From contig CAJBEZ010000060.1 of assembly GCA_903952205.1 (NCBI GenBank), positions 62,001 to 126,000 on the forward strand: a stretch of 64,000 nt of DNA, given 5' to 3'. The notes below the pieces were generated by a model that made no database searches, was not told the origin of the DNA, and saw only the letters and a program-made list of their open reading frames with translations. Source of the stretch: an uncultured Desulfomonile sp. GTDB taxonomy: Bacteria; Desulfobacterota; Desulfomonilia; Desulfomonilales; Desulfomonilaceae. Made by a program: the position numbers and the translations under genes. Of the stretch, positions 1 through 8,146 are shown piece after piece (positions within the stretch are counted from its first letter, which is position 1; the number at the start of each line of letters is the position of its first letter).

Positions 1-644
1 ACCCTGAAATACTTGAAATGATACCTGATTCAGCGGAAAAACACGACTCTTCAAAATTAAATCTTGACGAGATAACAAATATTTTCGCTGACGCAATGGG
101 ACGAGACATCGATGTCGTTAGACTCCATTCAGGGGATCCGGCGATATTCGGGGCGATTCGAGAGCAGATGATGCGATTGGACGCTCTAAAAATTGCATAC
201 GAAGTCATCCCGGGTGTGAGTTCGTTCCAGGCCACGGCGGCTGCGCTGAAAATAGAACTGACAGCGCCTGAAATATCCCAGACCATAATACTCACAAGGA
301 CAGCGGGCAGGACACCTATGCCTGAAGGTCAGGACCTTGAAAGTCTTGCCGGTATTCGGGCGACACTATGTGTCTTTTTATCTGTAGACAAGATTGACGA
401 TGTGGCCGTCCGGCTTCAGAAAATCTACGGACCTGATTGCCCCGCCGCCGTCGTACGCAGAGCCTCGTGGCCGGATCAACTTATAGTTAGCGGGACTCTG
501 TCCGACATTGCCGACAAGACCAAGGCGGCGCGAATCACCAAAACAGCCATGATAGTCGTTGGACCCGCGCTTGGAAAAAACCTGCCGGCTTCAAAACTCT
601 ACGATGCCAGGTTTAGTCATGAATTCCGAAAAAGCGTCGATTGA
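1..644 (+). CDS. cobM: precorrin-4 C11-methyltransferase (CobM/CbiF), 5' end outside the window
   Basis: SAM-dependent methyltransferase that methylates C-11 of the corrin precursor (cobalt-precorrin-4 in the anaerobic route). The frame is open to the window edge, and the N-terminal SAM-binding glycine-rich motif of the tetrapyrrole methylases is missing, so the gene starts upstream. The visible part keeps the SGDPAIFG motif and the VIPGVSSFQATAAAL segment typical of CobM/CbiF. The ATG at 18 is only an internal Met. The 3' end overlaps the start of cbiG, as expected for a translationally coupled cobalamin operon. Confidence 0.9.
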   Translation, partial: PEILEMIPDSAEKHDSSKLNLDEITNIFADAMGRDIDVVRLHSGDPAIFGAIREQMMRLDALKIAYEVIPGVSSFQATAAALKIELTAPEISQTIILTRTAGRTPMPEGQDLESLAGIRATLCVFLSVDKIDDVAVRLQKIYGPDCPAAVVRRASWPDQLIVSGTLSDIADKTKAARITKTAMIVVGPALGKNLPASKLYDARFSHEFRKSVD

Positions 645-1422
645 AAGCGCCGGAACAGCTTTAATCACTTTATCGGACGAGGGAGCGGCCCTGGTTGAAA
701 GACTGTGCTACATCCTGGAGAACCGATTGATATTTCTGCACGCGAACGTGGACCCCCGGTTTTCCGGAAAAAGATTCGATCGCCTACTGGATATCTCCGG
801 CAACATTTTCTCGAGTTTCAGGAACATAGTCTTCATAGGGCCAACTGGGGTTGCTGTTAGGGCATTCGGGCGTTTGGCGTCCCACAAGACCATAGACCCT
901 GCCATAGTAGTCGTGGATGTGTGCGCTAGGTACGTCATAAGCCTGTTGTCGGGCCACGAGGGTGGGGCAAATGATCTGGCGATAGTAGTGGCTAACCACC
1001 TCGACGCCGAACCGGTAATCACAACCACCACGGAAGCGCGCAAGGACCTTATCGTCGGAGTTGGATGCCGAAAGGCAGTCCATTACTCTGTTATTGTCGA
1101 AGCTATAACGTCAACCCTTTCTATGGAAGGGTTGGATATGTCCAGAGTCCGCTTCATAGCCTCAGCCGACATAAAAAAGACCGAGTCAGGCCTTATTGAG
1201 GCGGCCAGGTTTCTTGGAATTCCCCTGAGATTTGTCTCCTCCGAGGAGATTACACGGAAGCATTACGCTTTTGAGATATCAGATCTTGTTTACTCGCAGT
1301 TTGGGCTGCCGGGCGTAGCGGAACCCAGCGCGATACTTGCGGGGAGGAGGACGGAATTAATAGTACCGAAAAGAAAATCAAACGGAGTAACGGTTGCGGT
1401 TGCAAGGGAAAACTGTACGTAG
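619..1422 (+). CDS. cbiG: cobalt-precorrin-5A hydrolase (CbiG)
   Basis: Opens the delta-lactone ring of cobalt-precorrin-5A, losing the C-20 fragment as acetaldehyde. It marks the oxygen-independent B12 route. The 267-residue product shows the family features GPTGVAVRAF, a VVDVCARYVISLLSGHEGGAND core and a C-terminal GVGCRK region. I chose the ATG at 619 because a short AGG lies 9 bases upstream; the ATG at 604 is the alternative. The gene overlaps cobM by 26 bases, and its own 3' end carries the start region of cobJ. Confidence 0.9.
   Translation: MNSEKASIESAGTALITLSDEGAALVERLCYILENRLIFLHANVDPRFSGKRFDRLLDISGNIFSSFRNIVFIGPTGVAVRAFGRLASHKTIDPAIVVVDVCARYVISLLSGHEGGANDLAIVVANHLDAEPVITTTTEARKDLIVGVGCRKAVHYSVIVEAITSTLSMEGLDMSRVRFIASADIKKTESGLIEAARFLGIPLRFVSSEEITRKHYAFEISDLVYSQFGLPGVAEPSAILAGRRTELIVPKRKSNGVTVAVARENCT
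1341..1358 (+). promoter_or_regulatory. strong ribosome binding site before a possible ATT start of cobJ
   Basis: GGGGAGGAGG (1341-1350) lies inside the end of cbiG, 5 bases before an ATT codon at 1356. The cobJ frame is open from 1275, yet it contains no ATG, GTG or TTG until 1566, which is well inside the methylase domain. This site is therefore the best candidate start. A CTG at 1413 preceded by AAGGGA is the alternative. Confidence 0.5.
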
Positions 1423-2135
1423 TCGGAATAGGGCCGGGAGCCGTCGATGATCGTACGAAAAGGGCGGAAGCCGCTATCCGGCAAAGCGACGTCATAGTCG
1501 GATACTCCAGATATCTTAGCCTTATAAGTGATCTGACCAGAGGGAAGGTCCTTGTATCGTCTGGAATGACGCGTGAGGTCCAGAGGTGCAGAGAGGCCAT
1601 TAGGCGCGCTTCTGAAGGCCAAACGGTGTCACTTGTTTCCTCAGGCGACCCTGGGGTATATGGCATGGCGGGTTTGACTCTCCAACTGGTGGCGCAGGAG
1701 GGATTTGAGCTGGATGTCGAAATTGTCCCTGGCGTAACCGCTGCGCTGTCTGCCGGGGCTAAGCTCGGGGCCCCTTTGATGCTTGATTTCTGCGTCATCA
1801 GCCTCAGTGATCTGCTCGCTCCCTGGTCAGTCATTCAGACACGCCTGACCGCAGCGGCTCAAGCGGACATGGTGACAGCTCTATACAATCCCCGGAGCAA
1901 AAAGAGGGTGAAACAACTGGAAGAGGCTGCGGAAATATTCAGAAGATTCAGAGATGGCGGGACCCCTGTCGGCATAGTCACATCGAGTGGGACGGACAAT
2001 GAAACCATTGTGATTTCCGATCTCGACAATTTTCTGGGACATGAAATAGGCATGCTTAGTGTGGTAATCATAGGCTCATCGACTTCCACAATCGCCAACG
2101 GCCGTTTTATTACCCCTCGTGGTTACAGGATATGA
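1356..2135 (+). CDS. cobJ: precorrin-3B C17-methyltransferase (CobJ/CbiH), non-standard start codon
   Basis: Methylates C-17 and contracts the ring in corrin synthesis. The reading frame contains the full tetrapyrrole methylase: LYVVGIGPGAVD from 1413, the SSGDPGVYGMAG motif, EIVPGVTAALSAGAKLGAPL, and the usual C-terminal TPRGYRI. No standard start codon precedes the essential N-terminal SAM-binding motif. I used the ATT at 1356, behind a strong Shine-Dalgarno, giving about 259 residues, close to the family norm. A start at the internal ATG 1566 would delete the SAM loop and is unlikely. The stop overlaps the cobK start (ATGA). Confidence 0.85.
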   Translation: MNSTEKKIKRSNGCGCKGKLYVVGIGPGAVDDRTKRAEAAIRQSDVIVGYSRYLSLISDLTRGKVLVSSGMTREVQRCREAIRRASEGQTVSLVSSGDPGVYGMAGLTLQLVAQEGFELDVEIVPGVTAALSAGAKLGAPLMLDFCVISLSDLLAPWSVIQTRLTAAAQADMVTALYNPRSKKRVKQLEEAAEIFRRFRDGGTPVGIVTSSGTDNETIVISDLDNFLGHEIGMLSVVIIGSSTSTIANGRFITPRGYRI

Positions 2136-2938
2136 TTTTGTTGTTGGGGGGAACCTCAGAATCAGTGGACACCGCAAGACTTCTTGTGGACCATGGATTT
2201 GAATTTATCTTTTCGATGGCTACCGAGATTCCCATGGCTCTCCCTGAGTCGGCACTACTGACCGTAACGCGTGGAGTTATGGATAATACCGCCATGGAAA
2301 GTCTGATTCATGAGAGTATGATAGCCGCAGTGGTTGACGCCACTCACCCCTACGCGGTTGAAGCAACTAAAAACGCTATGCGCGCATGTAAAAATACCGG
2401 CGTAAGGTACTTCAGGCTGTCCAGACGTTCATCGGTTCCCGACGGTTCCAATATAATCCGGGCGAAGAACCATGAGGAAGCCGCTAACAAAGCCGGCGAC
2501 GCAGGTCGGACAGTTTTGTCCACCATAGGCGTTAGAAATCTCGCCGTATATGAGTCAGTCTGCTCGGCAAGAGCTATTCGCCTGATAGTGCGGGCACTGG
2601 GGAGCGTAGAGTCTCTAAACGCCATTAAATCTCTTGGGGTTCCTGGTCAAAACATCATAACAGGAAAGGGCCCATTTTCTTTCGAGGAAAACGTCTCAGC
2701 AATCAGGAGATTTGGAGTAGGGACATTAGTGACAAAGGATAGCGGTGTACGTGGGGGAACCGATGAGAAAATTCGAGCCGCTATCCAGGAAAAATGTCTT
2801 GTAATATTGGTTCAGAGGCCTGACCCGCAAGGAGGGGAAGTTTTTCTTGAACCGTCTGAACTGGTCGGTTCCTTGAAAAACTATTTGGGGGCGACATCCT
2901 CAAAAAGGGATGGGGTCACTTCCATCACAATATTGTAG
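2132..2938 (+). CDS. cobK: precorrin-6A / cobalt-precorrin-6A reductase (CobK/CbiJ)
   Basis: NAD(P)H-dependent reduction of the corrin macrocycle after ring contraction. The 268-residue protein starts with the glycine-rich ILLLGGTSES motif, contains the CobK/CbiJ hallmark VDATHPYA and the ITGKGPFSFEEN region, and ends with LVTKDSG followed by a family-typical tail. It is coupled to cobJ through an ATGA overlap. Its last 58 bases run opposite the end of thyX, so the two coding regions converge and overlap. Confidence 0.92.
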   Translation: MILLLGGTSESVDTARLLVDHGFEFIFSMATEIPMALPESALLTVTRGVMDNTAMESLIHESMIAAVVDATHPYAVEATKNAMRACKNTGVRYFRLSRRSSVPDGSNIIRAKNHEEAANKAGDAGRTVLSTIGVRNLAVYESVCSARAIRLIVRALGSVESLNAIKSLGVPGQNIITGKGPFSFEENVSAIRRFGVGTLVTKDSGVRGGTDEKIRAAIQEKCLVILVQRPDPQGGEVFLEPSELVGSLKNYLGATSSKRDGVTSITIL

Positions 2939-3603
2939 AGCATGACCGCTATTCTACGAACTTCCCATTCGGCGTCCCTGGGAAGCCTCAAGCGCAGAAA
3001 GTCTCTTAAGGCCCTGGCGTTTATCCACCAGATCCTTTCCTGCGACGACGCCACCGGGATGGCTCGTCTTGCATCCTCTTTGTGCAGTTTGCTGGAATTG
3101 CGCAGGTCGTCGTAGAGTTCGTAAGCTCTCCTGTTGTTTTGGCTCAATTTGTCCAAAGTTTCCTTTACAATCTTTTCCTCGGTAATGTAATTCAGGATTG
3201 GATAGACAAAAGCGACTCCCTGAGATTGGAACCTCCGGCTCGAACTGACGTGCCCCTGTCCTATTCTGTGTCTTGAAATCTGAGCCCCACACGCCTTGGA
3301 AATTCCGGAAACCCTGAAATTGAATTGTAGCGATTCAATTGGGGTAAGGTGGCCAAGATCAATAAGTTTCCTGTTAAGGGACTTTCTCCTCTCCAGATCA
3401 TGAGCCATTTTCTCCCGACTGCCATAACTGATTGCAGCGGACCATGCGGGCATGGTTTCAATTGGGTCCCAGAAATCTCTTGAATCTGAAGGCTTGTTCA
3501 AATTATCCAAGGGTACCGTGACGGCTTCTAGAACAACCTCCGGCTCTACATTTCCAAAACATTCGATTCTAAGCTGTTTCCAAGGGTCATCAATCCTGAT
3601 CAT
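2881..3603 (-). CDS. thyX: flavin-dependent thymidylate synthase (ThyX)
   Basis: Converts dUMP to dTMP with methylenetetrahydrofolate, FAD and NADPH, replacing ThyA. The diagnostic RHR-x7-S motif is present (RHRIGQGHVSS, residues 111-121), as is the C-terminal NARALRDFLRLR substrate-binding block. Its length of 240 residues is normal. It converges on cobK with a 58-base coding overlap. No thyA is visible in the window. Confidence 0.95.
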   Translation of the reverse strand: MIRIDDPWKQLRIECFGNVEPEVVLEAVTVPLDNLNKPSDSRDFWDPIETMPAWSAAISYGSREKMAHDLERRKSLNRKLIDLGHLTPIESLQFNFRVSGISKACGAQISRHRIGQGHVSSSRRFQSQGVAFVYPILNYITEEKIVKETLDKLSQNNRRAYELYDDLRNSSKLHKEDARRAIPVASSQERIWWINARALRDFLRLRLPRDAEWEVRRIAVMLYNIVMEVTPSLFEDVAPK

Positions 3604-3693
3604 TCTGAAACCTTTCTAAATCAAAAAACGATTTACGGATATAAACAGACCATTTCAAAACTACCACGGTCCCTGTCCGCACAAGACTGAATC

Positions 3694-5178
3694 CTAAATA
3701 TTAGCCCACTCATGAACATTTCCGACGTGTGGCCTCTTTTTTGAAAGCCTCGCTAGCGCGATTTTCCACATCTGTTCGAAATCCGAACTTTCGCTAGGAT
3801 AGTGACACCATCCAACTGTTACGGAATGGACAATCTCCACTCCATCAACGTGAGTGGTTTGCAAACTGAAAAGGCCCAGGACCCTTTGAATTAAATGTGT
3901 CGCCTCATCAATCGGCGCATTCTCAATGAACGAACCAAACCCACCGGTCCTGAACTTTCCCGCGAGTGTTTTGCGCTTGTCAATATTGAGAAGTCTTTCG
4001 GTAAAAACAGTAAGGAACCTCTTCATCCTCGTCATGTCATGTTCGAGATATATGGAGTCAATATTCTCGATTTGGACGAGTATCAGAAGACATGGCGTTC
4101 TTTCTGAGGCAAGTTGCGAGAACCTTGCTCCTGTTTGGAACCTGAAAAAACTTTCATTCATTAGGCCGGATTCGCCGTCGTAGAGCCGAACCGCCTTCAG
4201 CAGTTTCTCATTTACAACATTTCTTCTTACTATGGCCAGGATCGCCCCAATGAATTCCCACATAAAACGATCCTTGTCCAGAAGAGGATACTCCTTACTG
4301 GACGCCAGCAACAGGAAACCGTCTACACCCTCGCTTCTTGTCCAGGGAACTATGACGGCGCTCTTTACCGGGAAACCCAGCGCCTCGCCGACATGAAAAA
4401 CAGGAACAAACGCTTCGCCGGGTTTGGGACTTCCCATAATTACCGATTGAGCATTTTCAATTGACCATTTTGCCCAACCGGGCCGTAACTTTACTATGCG
4501 CCCCTTGCCGAGGGACTTGGAAAACCCCGCGGCGGATCTTACGCGGCAAGTCATGTTTGGTAGCGAAACTGTGGCTACAAGAGCTCCGTCAAACCTGCCC
4601 TTATTTACAAGAGACATGGCGAGTTCGTCAAAAAATGTCTCTGAAATGCCTGACGCAAGGCGGTACTCATTGAGCATCTCGGCCAGAGCGGCAAACTCCG
4701 ATCTTGTAGTGTCAAGCCCGTCTGAAGATCTGACCATTGTTAGGACGCCTTCTATGGCGCGGGCTATCTCCTTAATAAAACGGATATGGCCAGGCTGGAA
4801 AGCTGGCAGCTCGGTTGTGTCCACGACTAAGGCCGCATGATCTGAGACGGGGGCCACAACCATGGCAAGGACGGGTTCGGGTTTTGAATAAATCTCCTGC
4901 ACAAGCAGTGGAACGCCGGCATGGGTCTCGTGGCTTATCGAAGGTTTTGTAAACAGGGCTGATATACGTGATTTTTCGGATGATACCATTGATTCCGACA
5001 GGAAATGCTTGCTGAGTGTACGGTACGAAACAACTCGAAATGATCTGTCGGAGTTTGATCTCATGTAGATCGCTACAGTAAAAACCTCGAGTGATTCCAC
5101 AACGGCTGAAACCAGGGCATTTAAAGAGTGAATCAAGTCTGGGCTGTAATTCAAGGATTGTGGGAGAGAACTTGTCAA
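3694..5178 (-). CDS. GAF-GAF protein with degenerate GGDEF domain
   Basis: Soluble signalling protein of 494 residues. I read two GAF-like segments (about 15-150 and 175-320) followed by a GGDEF-fold segment. That segment begins with YDGESGLMNESFF (about 333-345), matching the domain's usual entry motif, but its signature is GGFGSF (412-417) instead of GG(D/E)EF. It is therefore probably not an active diguanylate cyclase and may bind a nucleotide or act as a sensor. Its ATG overlaps the stop of the upstream diadenylate cyclase by 4 bases, so the two are co-translated. Domain calls come from reading the sequence; GAF ligand residues cannot be named. Confidence 0.75.
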   Translation of the reverse strand: MTSSLPQSLNYSPDLIHSLNALVSAVVESLEVFTVAIYMRSNSDRSFRVVSYRTLSKHFLSESMVSSEKSRISALFTKPSISHETHAGVPLLVQEIYSKPEPVLAMVVAPVSDHAALVVDTTELPAFQPGHIRFIKEIARAIEGVLTMVRSSDGLDTTRSEFAALAEMLNEYRLASGISETFFDELAMSLVNKGRFDGALVATVSLPNMTCRVRSAAGFSKSLGKGRIVKLRPGWAKWSIENAQSVIMGSPKPGEAFVPVFHVGEALGFPVKSAVIVPWTRSEGVDGFLLLASSKEYPLLDKDRFMWEFIGAILAIVRRNVVNEKLLKAVRLYDGESGLMNESFFRFQTGARFSQLASERTPCLLILVQIENIDSIYLEHDMTRMKRFLTVFTERLLNIDKRKTLAGKFRTGGFGSFIENAPIDEATHLIQRVLGLFSLQTTHVDGVEIVHSVTVGWCHYPSESSDFEQMWKIALARLSKKRPHVGNVHEWANI

Positions 5179-6614
5179 TTCTTTTCCGTTTCGAATATCA
5201 CGCTGACGTGGACTGGATCAATGGAATCGATTCTAAGCCCATCGGGTTTTACGACCACTGGCATTCTTATCTGCTGACGCAACGCTAGTTCCGAGACGTT
5301 GACAGGATCAGTAGTGACCGACTGTAGCCTCTTTAAGTCACCCTGAGAAGCCCTAATCTTGACTTCTATCGGAGACACACCAATCTTGGTGTTGTCTGGA
5401 AGGGCCCCCACTATCGTCGGGACAACCTTAAAAACCTTAACTGACGCCGCTTCTATGTTAAGTTGGAGGTCTGATGGTCTGATCTGGGAGATGGTGATCC
5501 CCGGAGGAACCTGAAGATTATTGGATGTGAGTCTAAAAAAATTTAGCCCGGGTATAACTCTACTCAGATCAACAACCGCCCTTACAGAACCAGGGTTTAA
5601 ATTTTCGAGGCCTGAGGCGGAACCCTTGATTCTGACATCAATTCTATCCATCCATGGTCCTACTATTTCGGTGGAGGACGGCAGGTTAGTATACTGAATT
5701 GGAACTGATATCCCGATCTCTGATCGTTGCGGCCCAACTATCAGGAACCACAGAAAGACGGAGGTGCCGAGTGCCAGGAGCTTGAGCCGCCAATTTGAAG
5801 TGAATCGTGACGCCAGGCTTCGAGGAGATTTTTCATCTCCCGAGAAGCGATGATTGGCCAGGCTCTTTTCAAGGGCCTGCCTGAAGTCACTGCGGCGTTT
5901 GAAGAGCGTGATCTCCGAGCCATCGACCAGTGAAACATCACCTCTTTCTTCCGAAATTACCACGCAGACGGCGTCAGAGCGTTCAGAGATACCTATGGCC
6001 GCCCTGTGGCGAGTCCCGAACTTTGAACTGAGGTCTTCGTCACGTGAAAGCGGCAGGATACAGGACGCCGCCTTGAGTCTATCATGATAGACCAGCGCTG
6101 CGCCGTCATGAAGAGGGGAGCTTTTCTGGAAAATGGCCTGAAGCAATTCGGCCGACAAAGCGCTATCCAAGTCCTTGCCCTTAACGATAAGGTTGTCAAG
6201 CGCGTCCAGTCTCTGGAAAACTATCAGCGCCCCTGTCTTTTGCCTCGCCAGTTCTGTTACAGCGTTAACCACATCCTCCAGCACGTCTGAATCGGCGCCC
6301 TGGTGCTGCCGATTCTTCCAGTGCCTTATGGGAGACGCCCTGTCGAGCATTTGACGGATTTCAGGCTGAAACACTATTACCAGGACTATAATTATGGCGG
6401 CCCAAACATATTGGAGGAGAATCGAAGTGAGAATCAGGCCAAGCTTGCTTGCCAGAAAATAGAAAATACCGGTTCCAATGAGCGTAACCAGTATCTGGAA
6501 TGACCTGCTTCCCTTGAACCAGATCGCCACAAAATACATCAGAAACGCGATAAACCCTATGTCGATAAGGTTAATGAAGCTTATTGAAAGAATCCATTCC
6601 TTGATGAACGGCAT
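5175..6614 (-). CDS. cdaA: membrane diadenylate cyclase CdaA fused to a YbbR/CdaR-like region
   Basis: Makes cyclic di-AMP from two ATP. The N-terminus has three hydrophobic helices (about 10-32, 38-58, 62-83), then the DAC domain with both catalytic motifs, DGA (170-172, in LHDGAAL) and RHR (202-204, in GTRHRAAIG). Another membrane helix follows at about 276-294, then roughly 185 residues of YbbR-like repeats, which would face the periplasm. In Firmicutes CdaA and CdaR are separate, interacting proteins; here both parts are in one 479-residue chain. The downstream GAF/degenerate-GGDEF gene is translationally coupled. Confidence 0.93.
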   Translation of the reverse strand: MPFIKEWILSISFINLIDIGFIAFLMYFVAIWFKGSRSFQILVTLIGTGIFYFLASKLGLILTSILLQYVWAAIIIVLVIVFQPEIRQMLDRASPIRHWKNRQHQGADSDVLEDVVNAVTELARQKTGALIVFQRLDALDNLIVKGKDLDSALSAELLQAIFQKSSPLHDGAALVYHDRLKAASCILPLSRDEDLSSKFGTRHRAAIGISERSDAVCVVISEERGDVSLVDGSEITLFKRRSDFRQALEKSLANHRFSGDEKSPRSLASRFTSNWRLKLLALGTSVFLWFLIVGPQRSEIGISVPIQYTNLPSSTEIVGPWMDRIDVRIKGSASGLENLNPGSVRAVVDLSRVIPGLNFFRLTSNNLQVPPGITISQIRPSDLQLNIEAASVKVFKVVPTIVGALPDNTKIGVSPIEVKIRASQGDLKRLQSVTTDPVNVSELALRQQIRMPVVVKPDGLRIDSIDPVHVSVIFETEKN

Positions 6615-7110
6615 TTATGCCTCTGTAAATCTTATTCAATTAGTAAATGCTGCAGCCGATTAGCTGCAAATGGATGGTAGTTATCAAGACCACATTTCGA
6701 AGAGTTTTGCAAGTAATACCATTGACCTGCCCACACGTGTCCACAGAACCTGTGGATAACTTCTGAGTAATCCTGTTGATAAATTCAAAAAGCCAAGTGT
6801 TCTTCCTTACCTTACACATACTGCGCCATTTGTGGGCGCCAAAAATATCTAATGAAATCAACAGCAACTATAACGTGCTGTAATCTATGAGATACCTGGG
6901 ATATCGATAATCACGTCATTCATACTTATAAACAGCTGTTGATAAATTACCTTCTGAACTCTCAGAACCGCTCTAAATTGCAGAGGCTTTTGCTACCCAA
7001 GGAAATATCCAATCCTGTCATCATCGTCCAAAAGCGACCCGACAATTTAGTCAAATAAATCCATGACATATCTGGTTCAATTACACATGGTCGCTTCATT
7101 GGATGCGCTT
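6615..7110. other. intergenic region with DnaA-box-like sites
   Basis: No convincing gene in 496 bases. TGTGGATAA at 6751-6759 is the exact complement of the consensus DnaA box TTATCCACA. TGTTGATAA at 6774-6782 and 6937-6945 each differ from it by one base. GTGTCCACA at 6737-6745 faces the perfect box in inverted orientation, with two mismatches. The region lies upstream of cdaA (minus strand) and downstream of the DppF-like gene. It may be a DnaA-regulated promoter region or part of a replication origin; neither dnaA nor dnaN is nearby. Confidence 0.4.
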
Positions 7111-8127
7111 TCAGTGACCAGGAGCCCTGACGTGGCAGGATGCGCTATGTCCGCCGCCCATGTCTTTAAGCTCCGGAGCAATTTCAGAGCACATTTTTAT
7201 CTTAAACCGGCAGCGAGTGTGAAACCGACAACCCGTTGGAGGATTGATAGGGCTTGGGACATCCCCTTCGAGTATTATCCTTCGGCGTTTGGTCGTTGGG
7301 TCCGGTACTGGGGCAGCGCTCCAAAGGGCCTCAGTGTAAGGATGTAAAGGGTTTCTGTATATTTCTCGTCTGGGACCGGTTTCCACAATCTTTCCCAGAT
7401 ACATAACGGCCACACGATCTGAAATGTGCTCGACCACAGAAAGGTCGTGGGACACGAACAGATAAGTCAGGTTGTATTTATCCTGTAAATCCTCCATCAA
7501 ATTAAGGACCTGTGAGCGGATGGAAACATCGAGAGCCGAAACTGGTTCGTCAGCGATGATGAGGCTGGGATTAAGAGCGAGGGCCCTGGCTATTCCGATC
7601 CTCTGTCGCTGGCCTCCTGAAAATTCATGAGGATACCTTTCTGCGAATTCCGGTCTTAAGCCCACTTCACTCATAAGTTCCCTGACCCTGTCGGCCCTGT
7701 CTGCCCTTGATCCAATTCTGTGAATCACAAGCGGTTCCATTATGGCGCTCTTTACAGTTCGACGAGGATTAAGAGATGAGTAAGGGTCCTGAAATATGAT
7801 CTGCATTTTTCTTCTCAGATTCTGCATGTCTTCGAAACCGATCCGCGATATGTCCCGGCCCTCAAACCACACTTTACCGGAATCGGCGGCCTCCAGCTTG
7901 AGTATGAGTCTCCCGAGCGTGGTTTTACCACAGCCTGATTCACCTACCAAACCCAGTGTCTCACCCTTGAAAATACTTAGATCCACTCCGTCGACCGCAC
8001 GCAGCTTGAGGCCTCTGCCCCGGAAAAAGGAGCGCTCCACTCGGAAACTCTTTACAATGTTGTCTACCCTTACGAGTTCGCCGGCTTCATCATAAGCCTT
8101 GTCAATCTGCGTCGAATATGAAACCAC
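7111..8127 (-). CDS. DppF/OppF-type peptide ABC transporter ATP-binding protein
   Basis: ATPase subunit of a dipeptide/oligopeptide importer. It has Walker A (GESGCGKTT, about 62-70), a Q-loop (IIFQDPYSSLNP), the signature FSGGQRQR (about 169-176), Walker B (LIIADEP) and an H-loop (SHD). The C-terminal Opp/Dpp extension has the cysteine-rich CRFHTRC...C...C pattern, which in relatives binds an Fe-S cluster. I chose the GTG at 8127 behind GGAGAT. An ATG at 8193 is possible but would overlap the divergent gene. No permease, binding protein or DppD partner lies beside it, so it is an orphan subunit in this window. Confidence 0.88.
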   Translation of the reverse strand: MVSYSTQIDKAYDEAGELVRVDNIVKSFRVERSFFRGRGLKLRAVDGVDLSIFKGETLGLVGESGCGKTTLGRLILKLEAADSGKVWFEGRDISRIGFEDMQNLRRKMQIIFQDPYSSLNPRRTVKSAIMEPLVIHRIGSRADRADRVRELMSEVGLRPEFAERYPHEFSGGQRQRIGIARALALNPSLIIADEPVSALDVSIRSQVLNLMEDLQDKYNLTYLFVSHDLSVVEHISDRVAVMYLGKIVETGPRREIYRNPLHPYTEALWSAAPVPDPTTKRRRIILEGDVPSPINPPTGCRFHTRCRFKIKMCSEIAPELKDMGGGHSASCHVRAPGH

Positions 8128-8146
8128 ACCGGATCTCCATTTATTG

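Noticed and set aside
1360-1425. Programmed -1 frameshift joining cbiG to cobJ
   Set aside because: cobJ is in the -1 frame relative to cbiG, but no classic slippery heptamer followed by a strong structure is visible. A strong ribosome site before ATT explains the start better.
1250-1834. Minus-strand 194-residue frame across cbiG/cobJ
   Set aside because: Shadow of two real plus-strand genes; low-complexity Ser/Pro/Arg composition and no ribosome site.
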